DNA of 64,000 bases from assembly GCF_025950095.1 (NCBI RefSeq), contig NZ_JAPDDR010000018.1, positions 26,265-90,264 of the forward strand, written 5' to 3'. This document shows positions 9,400 to 18,860 of the stretch, one piece after another. The position numbers and the translations under genes are program-made. Numbering within the stretch: position 1 is the first letter of the stretch; the number at the start of each line of letters is the position of its first letter. The stretch comes from Luteolibacter rhizosphaerae. GTDB taxonomy: Bacteria; Verrucomicrobiota; Verrucomicrobiia; Verrucomicrobiales; Akkermansiaceae. Below the pieces are notes generated by a model, which saw nothing but the letters and a program-made list of their open reading frames with translations, was not told the DNA's origin and made no database searches.

Positions 9400-9915
9400 C
9401 TACTTGACCGACTTCCCGGCGAAGGGGATCTTCGTCGTCTTCACGTCCAGCAAGGGTCCTAGCTCGTAGACGTTCGTGTAGCCGTAGGCGTGGAGGTTGA
9501 TGAAGGTCGGGATGTTCAGCGCCACCGGGGCGCGTTTGTCCGCGAAGTTCGCCCGCTCCCCGGTGAAGTTGTTATTGCAGTAGATCAGGACCTTCGTGTC
9601 CTTCGCCGGGATGATCTTGGCAAGGGCTTCCTCCGTGAAGTCGGTGAAGGCCAGATGCACGGCACCCTTTATGTGGATCTGCTCATACTTGTCGCGGCTT
9701 CGGGCATCCAGGACGACCACGCCAGGCTTTTCGGCGGCGCGGAGGAATTCGTCCTCGGAAAGCCGGCGTTCCTGGCGGACCCGGTCGAGTCGCTTGGCCA
9801 AAGTCCTGAAGCCCGAATAGTCGATCTTCGGGTTCGGCGGTTCCTCGCCCAGGGAGACACCGGCGGCCATCAGCGCCAGACCGGCTGCGGCGAGCACGAG
9901 ACAGGTCGTTTTCAT
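9400..9915 (-). CDS. Secreted rhodanese-domain protein
   Basis: This 171-residue protein carries an N-terminal signal peptide (MKTTCLVLAAAGLALMAAGV) and a single rhodanese domain. GVVVLDARSRDKYEQIHIKG is the CH2A region, and the active-site loop begins at the Cys in VLIYCNNNFTGERA. That loop is longer than in typical sulfurtransferases (usually six residues CxxxxR), so the Cys is present but the reaction is uncertain. The protein should act in the periplasm or cell envelope. It lies between a regulator pair and the von Willebrand protein on the same strand. Confidence 0.82.
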   Translation of the reverse strand: MKTTCLVLAAAGLALMAAGVSLGEEPPNPKIDYSGFRTLAKRLDRVRQERRLSEDEFLRAAEKPGVVVLDARSRDKYEQIHIKGAVHLAFTDFTEEALAKIIPAKDTKVLIYCNNNFTGERANFADKRAPVALNIPTFINLHAYGYTNVYELGPLLDVKTTKIPFAGKSVK

Positions 9916-9977
9916 TTCGGGAATATGGGTCTGGATCGGCTCCGCTGTCCGTCAATCGAGTGTAAATTCGCCGGGGC

Positions 9978-11135
9978 TCATTGGCCGAAGCTGTAGCCCA
10001 CCGCCGTGGCTTGGCCTTTTACGGTCGCCACGATCGCTTGATCCAGCGTCTGTTCACCCGTCGTCTCCGCCTGCTTCTTCAGCGCCTCGGCCACGAAGGC
10101 CTCGCGCTCGCGGTTCAGCGTCATGATCTTCTGCTGTAGGCTGGCGCGGGTTTCCGTCATCTGTTTCACGTGCGCCTCGCGCTGCTCCGGGGTCATCGTC
10201 TTCATGGCTTCCGGAAGTTGGGCGGCGGGGATGTCGGCCAGCTTCACCGTGCCTTCCCGGCAGGCATCCACCAGGTCCCACGAGGTGTTGCAGTAGTTGA
10301 AGCTGGCCTTCGAAACGGCGCGTTGCTGGGCCGCGCCCGCTCCGGCATTGGCCGCCGCATTGTTGTCCTCGGACATCTGTTTGGCGGCACCTTCCTTGGC
10401 ATGCACGCCGTAGCCCAGATAGGTCTTGTTCAGATCGATGCCTAGCGCGGCGATCTGCTTGTCCTGCGGGGCATCGATGTGGACCACCGCCTTGTCCTGG
10501 TTGATCGAGAGGAACTTTCCTTCGGCCAGTGCGGCGCCGTCATGCCAGGCTCCGGAGATGCCTTCCTCCCGGCTGCCGCAGTGAATGGTGTTCACCACGA
10601 TCCCCTTCGCCATTGCATCGCGGCAGGCTTGGCGGGCATCGACGGGGCCTTGGGTGAAAGGCTCGTTGCCGGCGATGAAGACCGCCTTGTAGGTGCGGGG
10701 CGAGGGATCCCAGGAGAGGTCGGCCAATGCGCGTTGGATCACCGCGCCGCAGTACTCGTCGCCGCCGTTGGTGCGGAAGGCGAAGAGCTCGCGGCTGATC
10801 TCGTCCAGGTCGCGGGTCAAGGGCTCCACCTGGCGGATCCAGTTGTTGCCGATGTGCAGGCCGTTGTTGCCGTATTCGTAGAGCGCCACTTCCACGAAGG
10901 GGGCGCGGCCGCCGCGCTTGGCGTCGTTGAAGGAGTTCACGACTTTCCAGAGCTGCGTCTTCGCCTGTTCGATCAGGCCGTCCATGCTGTTGGAGGTATC
11001 GAGCAAAAGCGCGATCTGCACCTTGTCCTGCGGGTCGCTCGGAAGATGGGTGGGGAAGGGGCCGGCAGCATAGGAGCCGCAGGCGAAGGCGACCGAGGAG
11101 AGGAGTGGAATCGAGAATAGGATCTTCGTTTTCAT
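9978..11135 (-). CDS. Secreted von Willebrand A-domain protein
   Basis: A 385-residue protein with a signal peptide (about residues 1-23) followed by a vWA domain. The metal-ion-dependent adhesion site is intact: DTSNS in VQIALLLDTSNSMDGL. Later acidic loops include RTNGGDEYCGAVIQRAL. Residues from about 290 onward are helical and rich in Ala, Gln, Glu and Lys (REAHVKQMTETRASLQQKIM), suggesting a coiled-coil tail. Such proteins bind other proteins or act in envelope complexes. The partner is unknown. Confidence 0.85.
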   Translation of the reverse strand: MKTKILFSIPLLSSVAFACGSYAAGPFPTHLPSDPQDKVQIALLLDTSNSMDGLIEQAKTQLWKVVNSFNDAKRGGRAPFVEVALYEYGNNGLHIGNNWIRQVEPLTRDLDEISRELFAFRTNGGDEYCGAVIQRALADLSWDPSPRTYKAVFIAGNEPFTQGPVDARQACRDAMAKGIVVNTIHCGSREEGISGAWHDGAALAEGKFLSINQDKAVVHIDAPQDKQIAALGIDLNKTYLGYGVHAKEGAAKQMSEDNNAAANAGAGAAQQRAVSKASFNYCNTSWDLVDACREGTVKLADIPAAQLPEAMKTMTPEQREAHVKQMTETRASLQQKIMTLNREREAFVAEALKKQAETTGEQTLDQAIVATVKGQATAVGYSFGQ

Positions 11136-11312
11136 AACGACCCATCCCTAGCCCGGTCGCCGCAGGCTGTCCGTCAAGGCCCGGTAAATTCGCCGGGAGA
11201 GCGGGCCGCGGTTTTGCCGAAATTTTGCACAAGCCTCATCGCGCTTTGGCGCAGCCTTCCGCAAGATACGCTTTCATGAACCCCGGAGCAAGGAACCCGC
11301 TCCATCACCACC

Positions 11313-12791
11313 ATGAGATCCCATCTGTTAGTCCTGCTGGCACTTGTCCCGGGCCTCCATGCTCAGGAAGCTGCTCCCCAAACACCGAATCCCTTCGTGA
11401 AAAAGGGTGAAGCTGCCAAGACCGAGAAGCCGCCCGGGCAATCCTACACGTCCGTGGTCGAGCACATCCTCGTTCCGCCGGATGACATCGCCGCATGGAT
11501 GCGCGGGAACAGTGTCGGAGAGGATGCGGAGAAGCTCAGGAGCTTGGTTCAGGGATGGATCGATGAAGGCAAGGCGACGCTCGAACACACCGTGGTCGCA
11601 ACCGGTGTGGCGGATCGGAAGGCGCATTTCTCCTCCATCGTCGAACTGATTTATCCCACCACCTACGAACCCGCCGGGACGGGAGTCTGGCCTCTCTCCA
11701 CCGCGTTCGAGACCAGGAACACCGGACTGACCACTGATATCGTCGCCGTCAATTTCAAGGAGGGACCGCGGCTTGCCGTGTGGGGCGATCATGTCGCTTA
11801 TGCTGGTAGCAGGGCATGGGACATTCTATCGAACCGGACCAAGCATCCTGACGACATTTTCATGCCGGACTTTCGCTCGGCCCGGGCCACATGGGGCGTC
11901 TGGCAGGAAGATCCACCGAACCGGCACGGCAAGCCCACGCAGGATGTTACGGACTATCTGCCTGTCCCGCAGGCTCTTGCTCCGGACAAGATTCAGCTCC
12001 TGGCGCGGATCGAGCCTCCACCGGAAGCGTGTGGAACAGGGATACCGACGCGACTCGTTTTCCTGAGGGGCGGCTTTTTGGAGCCCGCGGAAACCGGGGG
12101 CGTCGCCGAATCGCCGAAGCATCTGGCGTACGAGATGGTGGAGGTTCCCCAAGCGAAGTTCTCCGCATGGCATCGTTCGCGGCCCTTGGCCGGGATTGCT
12201 TCCGGCGCTTGGGATTTCGTCGAGGGTGTTAGAAAAAACGGTGAGGCGACTACGATCACCGGTGGCGACGGCATGGCCAATGGTTCGGCGGAGTGGCGCT
12301 TGGAATCGATCTACGAGCAGATCTACCCGACCGAGTACATGCCGAGCAACAAGAAGACCGTGATGAACCGGTGGGAGGAACCAAGCCGCCAATCCCAGAA
12401 TGGCAAGTCGGTGGTGGGAACCGGAGTTTTCGAGCGATACCAGATTCAGTCGCTTCCCGGCTTGGATGGGAAGAGCCTGGCCACCAGTTTCGAAACCAGG
12501 AATGCAGGTTTCTCATTGGAACTGACCCCTTCCCGCGACGAATCCGGACTTCTGATGAAACTGAGCGCGAGCAACGTGGTGCGTCTCGGAGACACCGTTT
12601 CGCGGAGGATCGAAGTGGACGGTGAGTGGGTTCCCGACTGCACCATGCCGCTGTTCACCTCGAACTCCTTCGAGACGACCTGCCGCATTCCTTCCGGAAA
12701 ATGGACTTTGGTCGGATCTGGAAGCCGTTTCACGGGCTTGGGGAAAACGGACTCGTCCCGCTGCATGCTCTTCTTCGTGAAACTGGAGTGA
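11313..12791 (+). CDS. Secreted protein with an internal duplication
   Basis: A 492-residue protein with signal peptide MRSHLLVLLALVPGLHAQ. Two halves resemble each other. Residues about 55-165 contain ELIYPTTYEP and STAFETRNTGLTTDIV. Residues about 325-440 contain EQIYPTEYMP and ATSFETRNAGFSLELT. Each half therefore carries a YPTxYxP block followed by a (T/S)xFETRN(T/A)G block. I do not recognise the family. The repeat pattern suggests two copies of one envelope domain. It is divergent from the vWA gene. Confidence 0.8.
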   Translation: MRSHLLVLLALVPGLHAQEAAPQTPNPFVKKGEAAKTEKPPGQSYTSVVEHILVPPDDIAAWMRGNSVGEDAEKLRSLVQGWIDEGKATLEHTVVATGVADRKAHFSSIVELIYPTTYEPAGTGVWPLSTAFETRNTGLTTDIVAVNFKEGPRLAVWGDHVAYAGSRAWDILSNRTKHPDDIFMPDFRSARATWGVWQEDPPNRHGKPTQDVTDYLPVPQALAPDKIQLLARIEPPPEACGTGIPTRLVFLRGGFLEPAETGGVAESPKHLAYEMVEVPQAKFSAWHRSRPLAGIASGAWDFVEGVRKNGEATTITGGDGMANGSAEWRLESIYEQIYPTEYMPSNKKTVMNRWEEPSRQSQNGKSVVGTGVFERYQIQSLPGLDGKSLATSFETRNAGFSLELTPSRDESGLLMKLSASNVVRLGDTVSRRIEVDGEWVPDCTMPLFTSNSFETTCRIPSGKWTLVGSGSRFTGLGKTDSSRCMLFFVKLE

Positions 12792-12818
12792 CAGCGGCTT
12801 CTTTCCCCGGTTGAGTCG

Positions 12819-14387
12819 ATGGATTCCATCATGAGAAAAGCGTCCGCTTCCGAATCAACAACCACGCTGCGCAGGCCGTGGTTGTTGACCGGGGCGATGT
12901 CCCTCCTGGTCTCAATCGCGGTGGTAGCCGGAGCTTTCATGCTGGGCAGGCAGGAGACGCGGATTTCGCAGAAGCCGGAGGGCAACCGCGTCGAGGACTT
13001 CTTCCGCGAGTCGAATCGGCGGGTGGCGGAGATGGAGCGTCTCTGGGAGCAAGCCTTGGATGAAGAGGCGACCCGTCTCCTCGACAAGGGGCTCGGAGAT
13101 CCACCGGATGGTTCCGTGATTGCAGGCGTGGTCCAGCGCTCCCTGCTCACGGTTACACTCAATGATCCCGCTCGATCTCATCTCGCCGCGGGCGGCGGGT
13201 CGCCACGCTGGATGCCGGTGCTTGACCGCTACGAGAAGAAGGAGAAAGGAGAATGGGTTCTGCCAGAGGGCAGGGTGCTCAACGGCAGCGGCTGGATCGA
13301 GATGGCCGATCGACCTCCGACATGGTGGCACGGAAACGGCCGCTCGGTTGCATTGCTGATGGTGGCTCCGGAAACGGCTGCGCAAGTGGTTGCCGATGAT
13401 CTCAAGCCGAGGGCCGAGGAGGCAGGCATTGCTGGTGAAGCGGGAGCCTTGGCATTCATCGGGCCGCATGGGTCACCCTGGATGAGCAGCGGGAAGATTG
13501 ACCAAGGCATCAAGCCGGACGAGATCCTCCGCCATGTGTCCCGTTTCGGCGATTGGAGCCTGCATCGCTATTATCCTGTGAGGGTAGAGATGGTTTACCG
13601 CCTGCCGGTTTTCGTGGGCTCATTCGCCCTTGCTCTTCTCGTTCTATCGGGGGGTCTCTGGGTGGCTGCGGCGCAGAAAAAGGCCTTCCGTCTTGCGGAG
13701 CAGCGCGTGAGCTTCGTGAACCAGGTCTCCCATGAACTTCGGACTCCGCTCACCAATCTCCTGCTCAATACCGATCTGGCGCTCGACGCCCTGCCGGTGG
13801 AAGACGGGAAGATCCGCCGCCGTCTCGGACTCATCCGCGAGGAGACATCGCGCCTCTCGCGCATCGTGGATAACGTGCTCGCGTTCGCCCGCATCGAGCG
13901 CGGGAAGGCGCTACTATCGCCGGTCCGCTGTGATCTCCGGGAGATGTTAGAGGAACTGAGGGAGAACTTCGCACCGCTCTTCGAGCGCAAGTCGATCGTC
14001 TGCGATTACAACAACGAAGTCTCCGCGGGCATCCTGGCCGACCGCGATTCGCTGGCACAGATTCTCTCCAATCTCCTCTCGAATATCGAGAAGTATGCGG
14101 GTGAGGGGGCCAAGGCCCGCGTCGCGCTGCGTGCCAGGGATGGCCAACTTCTCGTCGATGTGATAGACAATGGTCCGGGAATCCCGCGCGAGGCACGGCA
14201 GCGCATCTTCCTACCCTTTGAACGCGCGGGCTCCCGTGTGGATGAGGGAACCAGCGGCACTGGCCTTGGACTCGCCATCAGCCGTGATCTCGCTGAGCGC
14301 ATGGGCGGTCGACTGGAGCTCCTCGCTTCGGAGCGCGGCGCCAGCTTCCGCCTCGTTCTCCCCTTGCACGAATCTCCCGTCGCATGA
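12819..14387 (+). CDS. Sensor histidine kinase
   Basis: A 522-residue kinase with transmembrane helices near residues 25-45 and 265-290, bracketing a periplasmic sensor of about 220 residues. Cytoplasmic part: phospho-acceptor motif FVNQVSHELRTPLTNLLL, N-box ILSNLLSNIEKYAGEG, and G boxes VIDNGPGIPREAR and GTGLGLAISRDLAERMGG. Its last 4 bases overlap the response-regulator gene (ATGA), so the two are one operon. The ligand is unknown. Confidence 0.92.
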   Translation: MDSIMRKASASESTTTLRRPWLLTGAMSLLVSIAVVAGAFMLGRQETRISQKPEGNRVEDFFRESNRRVAEMERLWEQALDEEATRLLDKGLGDPPDGSVIAGVVQRSLLTVTLNDPARSHLAAGGGSPRWMPVLDRYEKKEKGEWVLPEGRVLNGSGWIEMADRPPTWWHGNGRSVALLMVAPETAAQVVADDLKPRAEEAGIAGEAGALAFIGPHGSPWMSSGKIDQGIKPDEILRHVSRFGDWSLHRYYPVRVEMVYRLPVFVGSFALALLVLSGGLWVAAAQKKAFRLAEQRVSFVNQVSHELRTPLTNLLLNTDLALDALPVEDGKIRRRLGLIREETSRLSRIVDNVLAFARIERGKALLSPVRCDLREMLEELRENFAPLFERKSIVCDYNNEVSAGILADRDSLAQILSNLLSNIEKYAGEGAKARVALRARDGQLLVDVIDNGPGIPREARQRIFLPFERAGSRVDEGTSGTGLGLAISRDLAERMGGRLELLASERGASFRLVLPLHESPVA

Positions 14388-15061
14388 CCATCCTCCTTGC
14401 TGAAGATGACGCGGTCACCCGCGAGGCTCTTGCCGAATTGCTCGTTGGCGAGGGGCATCAAGTCGTCGCGGCGAAGGATGGCCGAGAAGCGCTCGCCCAT
14501 TGGTCCGCTCACCGGCCCGGGCTGGTCCTGCTCGATATCATGATGCCGCACGCGAGCGGCTACGAGGTCTGTCGTGCCATCCGGAGCGAGGACCGGCACA
14601 CCCCCGTACTGTTCCTTTCCGCCAAGTCGGAAGAGGTGGATGTTGTCCTCGGCCTCGAACTCGGAGCCGACGACTTCCTGCGCAAGCCCTTCGGCAAGCA
14701 TGAGCTGCTCGCCCGGGTCCGGGCGCTTTTGAGACGACAGGAGATGCCCGTCCGTTCCGAGATCTTCCATCTCGGTTTGTGGGAAGTGCATCCCAAACGG
14801 CTTCTCGCACGGAGGGACGATGCCGAGGTCGAGTTGACCGTCCGTGAGGTCAAGATGCTCACGCTCCTGGCCCGCCGCCGTGGCGAGGTGCTCACCCGGG
14901 ATGAATTGCTGAACGAGTGTTGGGGGATGGAATATTATCCCGAGTCCCGCACCCTCGACCAGCACGTGCTGAACCTGCGGAAGAAGATCGAGGCTGATCC
15001 CTCCCGACCCGCCTTGATCGAGACGGTCCGAGGAGCCGGCTACCGCTATCCCGCGCCATAA
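14384..15061 (+). CDS. OmpR-family response regulator
   Basis: A 225-residue regulator partnered with the preceding kinase. The receiver has acidic residues in LLAEDDAVTREAL, a phospho-acceptor Asp in LVLLDIMMPHASGYE and the Lys in DDFLRKPFGKHEL. The C-terminal winged helix contains LTVREVKMLTLLARRRGEVL and RTLDQHVLNLRKKIEADPSR. The gene order is kinase then regulator, the reverse of the pair at 6926-9357, so the two systems are not a simple tandem duplication. Confidence 0.93.
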   Translation: MTILLAEDDAVTREALAELLVGEGHQVVAAKDGREALAHWSAHRPGLVLLDIMMPHASGYEVCRAIRSEDRHTPVLFLSAKSEEVDVVLGLELGADDFLRKPFGKHELLARVRALLRRQEMPVRSEIFHLGLWEVHPKRLLARRDDAEVELTVREVKMLTLLARRRGEVLTRDELLNECWGMEYYPESRTLDQHVLNLRKKIEADPSRPALIETVRGAGYRYPAP

Positions 15062-15120
15062 GGCAGCTGATCCTTGATTTCCCCTTTGCAGGCGGCGGCC
15101 TTATGCACCACAGCTAGGCA

Positions 15121-16425
15121 GTGTCCTCCGTCCTGGATTGCAGCGGCCCCTTTGCCCATCGGAATCCGCGGCTCTACGTTTATTTCACCACCCTCTACAA
15201 TGCCCGGGCCTATTACCCGGTGCTGGCCATCTTCTTCACGGACCTCGGACTGACGCTTGAGCGCTTCGTTTTCCTGAATCTGATGTGGGCGCTGGCGATC
15301 TTCGCACTGGAGGTGCCTTCCGGTGCGATGGCGGACACCATCGGACGCAAGAAGCTCTTGGTCTTCGCCTCCTGCATCATGGTGGTGGAGATGCTGATCC
15401 TGCTCATCGCCCCGAAGAACGGCGGGGCCCTGCTCTTCGCCTTGTGTATTCTGAATCGGGTTCTGTCCGGGGCTTCCGAGGCGGCGGCCAGCGGTGCCGA
15501 TGAAGCGATCGCATACGATGCCTTGCCGGAAGAGGGGAGGGAGGATGCGTGGGACGGGGTCATGTCCGCCGCCATGCGCTGGCGCTCCGTCGGCTTCTTC
15601 ATCACGATGATCCTCGGTGGACTGCTCTACGACACCGCGTGGCTGGCGCCGGTAGGTCTGCACATTCCTCCGGAGGTATCGCACCGCCTCCCGATTGCCG
15701 TGGTCTTCGTGCAGGCGATCGCCTGTGTTTTCATCACTCTCCGTCTGGACGAGACGCCATATTCCCACGCCGATCTCGGCCAACGTTGCCGCTCCGCTTT
15801 CCGTCTGACCTTGAAGACGGCCAAGATGGCCTTCACCACCCGAAACATCGCGGTGATCATCGTGGGCGGGCTGCTCATCGACTCCGTCGCGCGGAATTTC
15901 GCCACCATTACCAGCGAGTATTACCGCCTGATTCAGATCCCGGAATGGTCTTTCGGTCTTTTAGGCGCTCTCTCAGGGGCCATCGGCTTCTTCGTGCCCA
16001 GCTTGGCGCGCTATCTGAATGTCCGCTTCTCGCCCCTAGGCGTGCTCGGGATCGCGGCCGGGGTGACGATCCTCTCGCTTTCCCTGCTTGCCCCCGCGTG
16101 GCCGTGGTTCGGCCTGCTGCCGGCGATGTCGCTCATGACGATGCTGGGCTTGGTCGGTTTCACGGTCAGCCGCCACCTTCATGCATCGGCGGATTCTTCG
16201 CAGCGCGCCACACTCCTCAGTGTCCGCGGTCTGGCCTTCAATCTCGGGTATGGCAGCTTTTCGCTCGCCTTCTCGATGCTTCTGGCCGCGATGCGAAAGA
16301 CCGCAGGTGACGATGCCTTCCGGGCCGCCCTGCTCTGGCAGCTTCCCTTTGTCGCCGTGATGATCGCCACCTTCTTCATCTGGGCCCGTCTCACAAAGCC
16401 GCGGGAGATCGCCAGTGCGGATTGA
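15121..16425 (+). CDS. MFS transporter
   Basis: A 434-residue membrane protein with about twelve hydrophobic segments. The loop 2-3 signature of the major facilitator superfamily is seen in GAMADTIGRKKLLVFAS. The apparent start is GTG at 15121, with no convincing ribosome-binding site, so a slightly later start is possible. The stop overlaps the beginning of the next open frame, but the likely start of the sugar-dehydrogenase gene lies 60 bases further on. Substrate unknown. Confidence 0.88.
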   Translation: MSSVLDCSGPFAHRNPRLYVYFTTLYNARAYYPVLAIFFTDLGLTLERFVFLNLMWALAIFALEVPSGAMADTIGRKKLLVFASCIMVVEMLILLIAPKNGGALLFALCILNRVLSGASEAAASGADEAIAYDALPEEGREDAWDGVMSAAMRWRSVGFFITMILGGLLYDTAWLAPVGLHIPPEVSHRLPIAVVFVQAIACVFITLRLDETPYSHADLGQRCRSAFRLTLKTAKMAFTTRNIAVIIVGGLLIDSVARNFATITSEYYRLIQIPEWSFGLLGALSGAIGFFVPSLARYLNVRFSPLGVLGIAAGVTILSLSLLAPAWPWFGLLPAMSLMTMLGLVGFTVSRHLHASADSSQRATLLSVRGLAFNLGYGSFSLAFSMLLAAMRKTAGDDAFRAALLWQLPFVAVMIATFFIWARLTKPREIASAD

Positions 16426-16484
16426 GCCGAAGAAAAGATCGCAATCCCGGGAAAGCAGCACCATGTTGCGATCCTGAGAAAGCC

Positions 16485-18860
16485 ATGAAAACGGTCCTCC
16501 TCGCGGCATCGCTGCTGACCGCCACCACTTCGTTCGCAGCGTTCCCGACCCTGCAGCTCAAGCCGGTCGCGGTGGGGCAGTTCAACTCTCCCACTACGGT
16601 CACTCACGCCGGAGACGGTTCGGGGCGTCTTTTCATCACCGACCAGCGCGGGAAGATTCACATCCTTGAGGACGGTGCGGTGCTTCCCGCTCCGTTTCTT
16701 GATCTCTCCGCGAAGCTGGTGACCGAGCAGGCTGGCTTTGACGAACGCGGCTTGCTTGGTCTCGCCTTTCATCCCGGCTACAGCGGTGAGGGCCCGGGGG
16801 CGGGACGCTTCTATGTCTTTTACAGTGCGCCGTCGCCGGATTCTCCCGGTCCCGCCAATAATCCGGTCAACTGCCGTAGCGTGATTGCCGAGTATCGGGT
16901 CTCGGCCTCGAATCCCAATCTCGCCGATCCTCTCACCGAGCGGGTCCTACTGAGCTTCAACAAACCGCAGTTCAACCACAACGGCGGCGAACTCGCCTTC
17001 GGGCCTGACGATGGGTTTCTTTACATCTCCACTGGAGACGGCGGCAGCTCGAACGACGACGACGTCGGTCACACCGGTGGTTCCTCATCGCGTCCTCCCG
17101 GTGCATTGGGCAATGCGCAGGATGTCACCAGGCTTCTTGGAAAACTGCTCCGCATCGATCCGCTCGGCACGGATGGCCCGGGCGGGCAATACGGGATCCC
17201 GGCCAGCAACCCGTTCGTGCTCGCGGATATTCCCGCAGTCGATGAGCGCAAGGAGATCTACGCTTATGGCCTCCGCAATCCCTGGCGCTTCTCCTTCGAT
17301 TCGGGAGGCGCTCACCGGATGTTCCTGCCGGATGTGGGGCAGGGGAAGTTCGAGGAAGTCAACCTGCTCGTCGCCGGTGGCAACTACGGCTGGTCGCGCT
17401 TCGAAGGCCCCTTCGACTTCGATGTAACCACGCCCTCGACGGGGCCCTACGTCACTCCCATCGCCGCCTATGCGCATCCGGGGCAGGCTGGTTCCACCGG
17501 TCTCTTGCCGATCGGTCTCAGCATCACCGGTGGTCACGTCTATCGCGGCAGCGAGATGCCTTCGCTGGATGGCAAATACATCTTCGGCGATTGGTCCACG
17601 AGCTTCGGCTCTCCGGCCGGGACGTTGCTCGGATTGGAGGAGACCACTCCCGGAAACTTCACGCTTTCGAAGCTCGATATCGTGGGAGGGAATCCGATCG
17701 GACGCTACATTCCCGCCTTCGGCATCGATGAAGCGGGCGAAGTTTACGTCGCAACCCGCACGATGCTCGCCCCCTCCGCCACTCTGTCGGATGGCACTCC
17801 GTCCGGCCAGCTCTTCAAACTCGTGGAGGCGGAGGTGGAGAATCTCCAGCTTCCCGCGGACCGCGACAACTCGATCTATTCGGAGCGCACCGAGAATTCG
17901 AACGGTCAGGGCGATCTCTTTGCCGGGCTCATCGCGAATTTCTCGGGCATGCGCCGTGCCTTGATCCGCTTCGATCTCTCCGGCCTACCTCCGGGTTCGT
18001 CTGTCGCCACCGCTGCCGTCACCATTGAGGTGAACAAGGTCGGCACTCCCACCGGAGGGAATTTCGATTTCACGCTTCACCGCCTTACCCGCGATTGGGG
18101 TGAGGGCAACTCGTCCGGCACCGGGACCGGTGCACCCGCCGCGGCAGGGGAAGCGACTTGGCTTCAGTCTGCTTTCGGAAGCCAGTCGTGGACTACCGCC
18201 GGGGGTGACTTTGTTGCCGCCGCCTCAGCCACTGCTTCGGTGGGCGCTCCGGACTTCTACACTTGGTCTTCACCCGGACTCGTGACCGACGTTCAGGGCT
18301 GGCTAAGCCAACCCGCCACCCGCTTCGGCTGGATTCTCCGTGGCAATGAAGTCACTCCGTCGGCGAAGGTCTTCACCTCCCGTCATTCTGCAAATGGTCC
18401 GGTTTTGACCGTGAGCTACTACACCCCGCCAGCGCTCACGCGGCGCGAAGCATGGGAGCGTCAGTTCTTCAAGCCGGGCCAGTTCATCGATCCGGATGGC
18501 GACGCCGATGCCGATCGCATCGCGGCCTTGCTGGAGTATGGGTGGGATCTGGATCCCACGCTTCGTCAGGACCTCTCCGCGTTCCTGCAGATCACTCTCT
18601 CGCCATCCAGCGCAGCCGTTGCCTTCCGTCGCGATCCCCGTGCGGTGGATCTGGAGTATCGTCTGGAGACTTCGCCGGATCTGGCCGTGTGGACCCCGGT
18701 GGTCACCTCCACCGCAGGTGCCCTTCCCACCGGACCGGCTTATGTATCCGAAGGCGCCGACCCTTTGAATGCCGCCACCCGGCGCGTCGTCGCTTCCATC
18801 CCGCTCACCCCGGCATCCCAGAAGGCCCTCTTCGTCCGTCTCAGCATGAGGCGTCTCTAA
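16485..18860 (+). CDS. Secreted PQQ-type sugar dehydrogenase with DNRLRE domain
   Basis: I start at the ATG at 16485 because the signal peptide MKTVLLAASLLTATTSFAAF begins there (791 residues). Residues about 20-440 form a glucose/sorbosone dehydrogenase beta-propeller (DERGLLGLAFHPGY, FNHNGGELAFGPDDGFLYIS, YAYGLRNPWRFSFD). Residues about 455-650 resemble the DNRLRE domain (RRALIRFDLSGLPPGSSVAT), often found in secreted surface proteins. The end has DPDGDADADR followed by ALLEYGWDLDP and LETSPDLAVWTPV, a C-terminal module also seen in modified form in the protein at 23872. It likely oxidises sugars outside the cell. Confidence 0.85.
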   Translation: MKTVLLAASLLTATTSFAAFPTLQLKPVAVGQFNSPTTVTHAGDGSGRLFITDQRGKIHILEDGAVLPAPFLDLSAKLVTEQAGFDERGLLGLAFHPGYSGEGPGAGRFYVFYSAPSPDSPGPANNPVNCRSVIAEYRVSASNPNLADPLTERVLLSFNKPQFNHNGGELAFGPDDGFLYISTGDGGSSNDDDVGHTGGSSSRPPGALGNAQDVTRLLGKLLRIDPLGTDGPGGQYGIPASNPFVLADIPAVDERKEIYAYGLRNPWRFSFDSGGAHRMFLPDVGQGKFEEVNLLVAGGNYGWSRFEGPFDFDVTTPSTGPYVTPIAAYAHPGQAGSTGLLPIGLSITGGHVYRGSEMPSLDGKYIFGDWSTSFGSPAGTLLGLEETTPGNFTLSKLDIVGGNPIGRYIPAFGIDEAGEVYVATRTMLAPSATLSDGTPSGQLFKLVEAEVENLQLPADRDNSIYSERTENSNGQGDLFAGLIANFSGMRRALIRFDLSGLPPGSSVATAAVTIEVNKVGTPTGGNFDFTLHRLTRDWGEGNSSGTGTGAPAAAGEATWLQSAFGSQSWTTAGGDFVAAASATASVGAPDFYTWSSPGLVTDVQGWLSQPATRFGWILRGNEVTPSAKVFTSRHSANGPVLTVSYYTPPALTRREAWERQFFKPGQFIDPDGDADADRIAALLEYGWDLDPTLRQDLSAFLQITLSPSSAAVAFRRDPRAVDLEYRLETSPDLAVWTPVVTSTAGALPTGPAYVSEGADPLNAATRRVVASIPLTPASQKALFVRLSMRRL

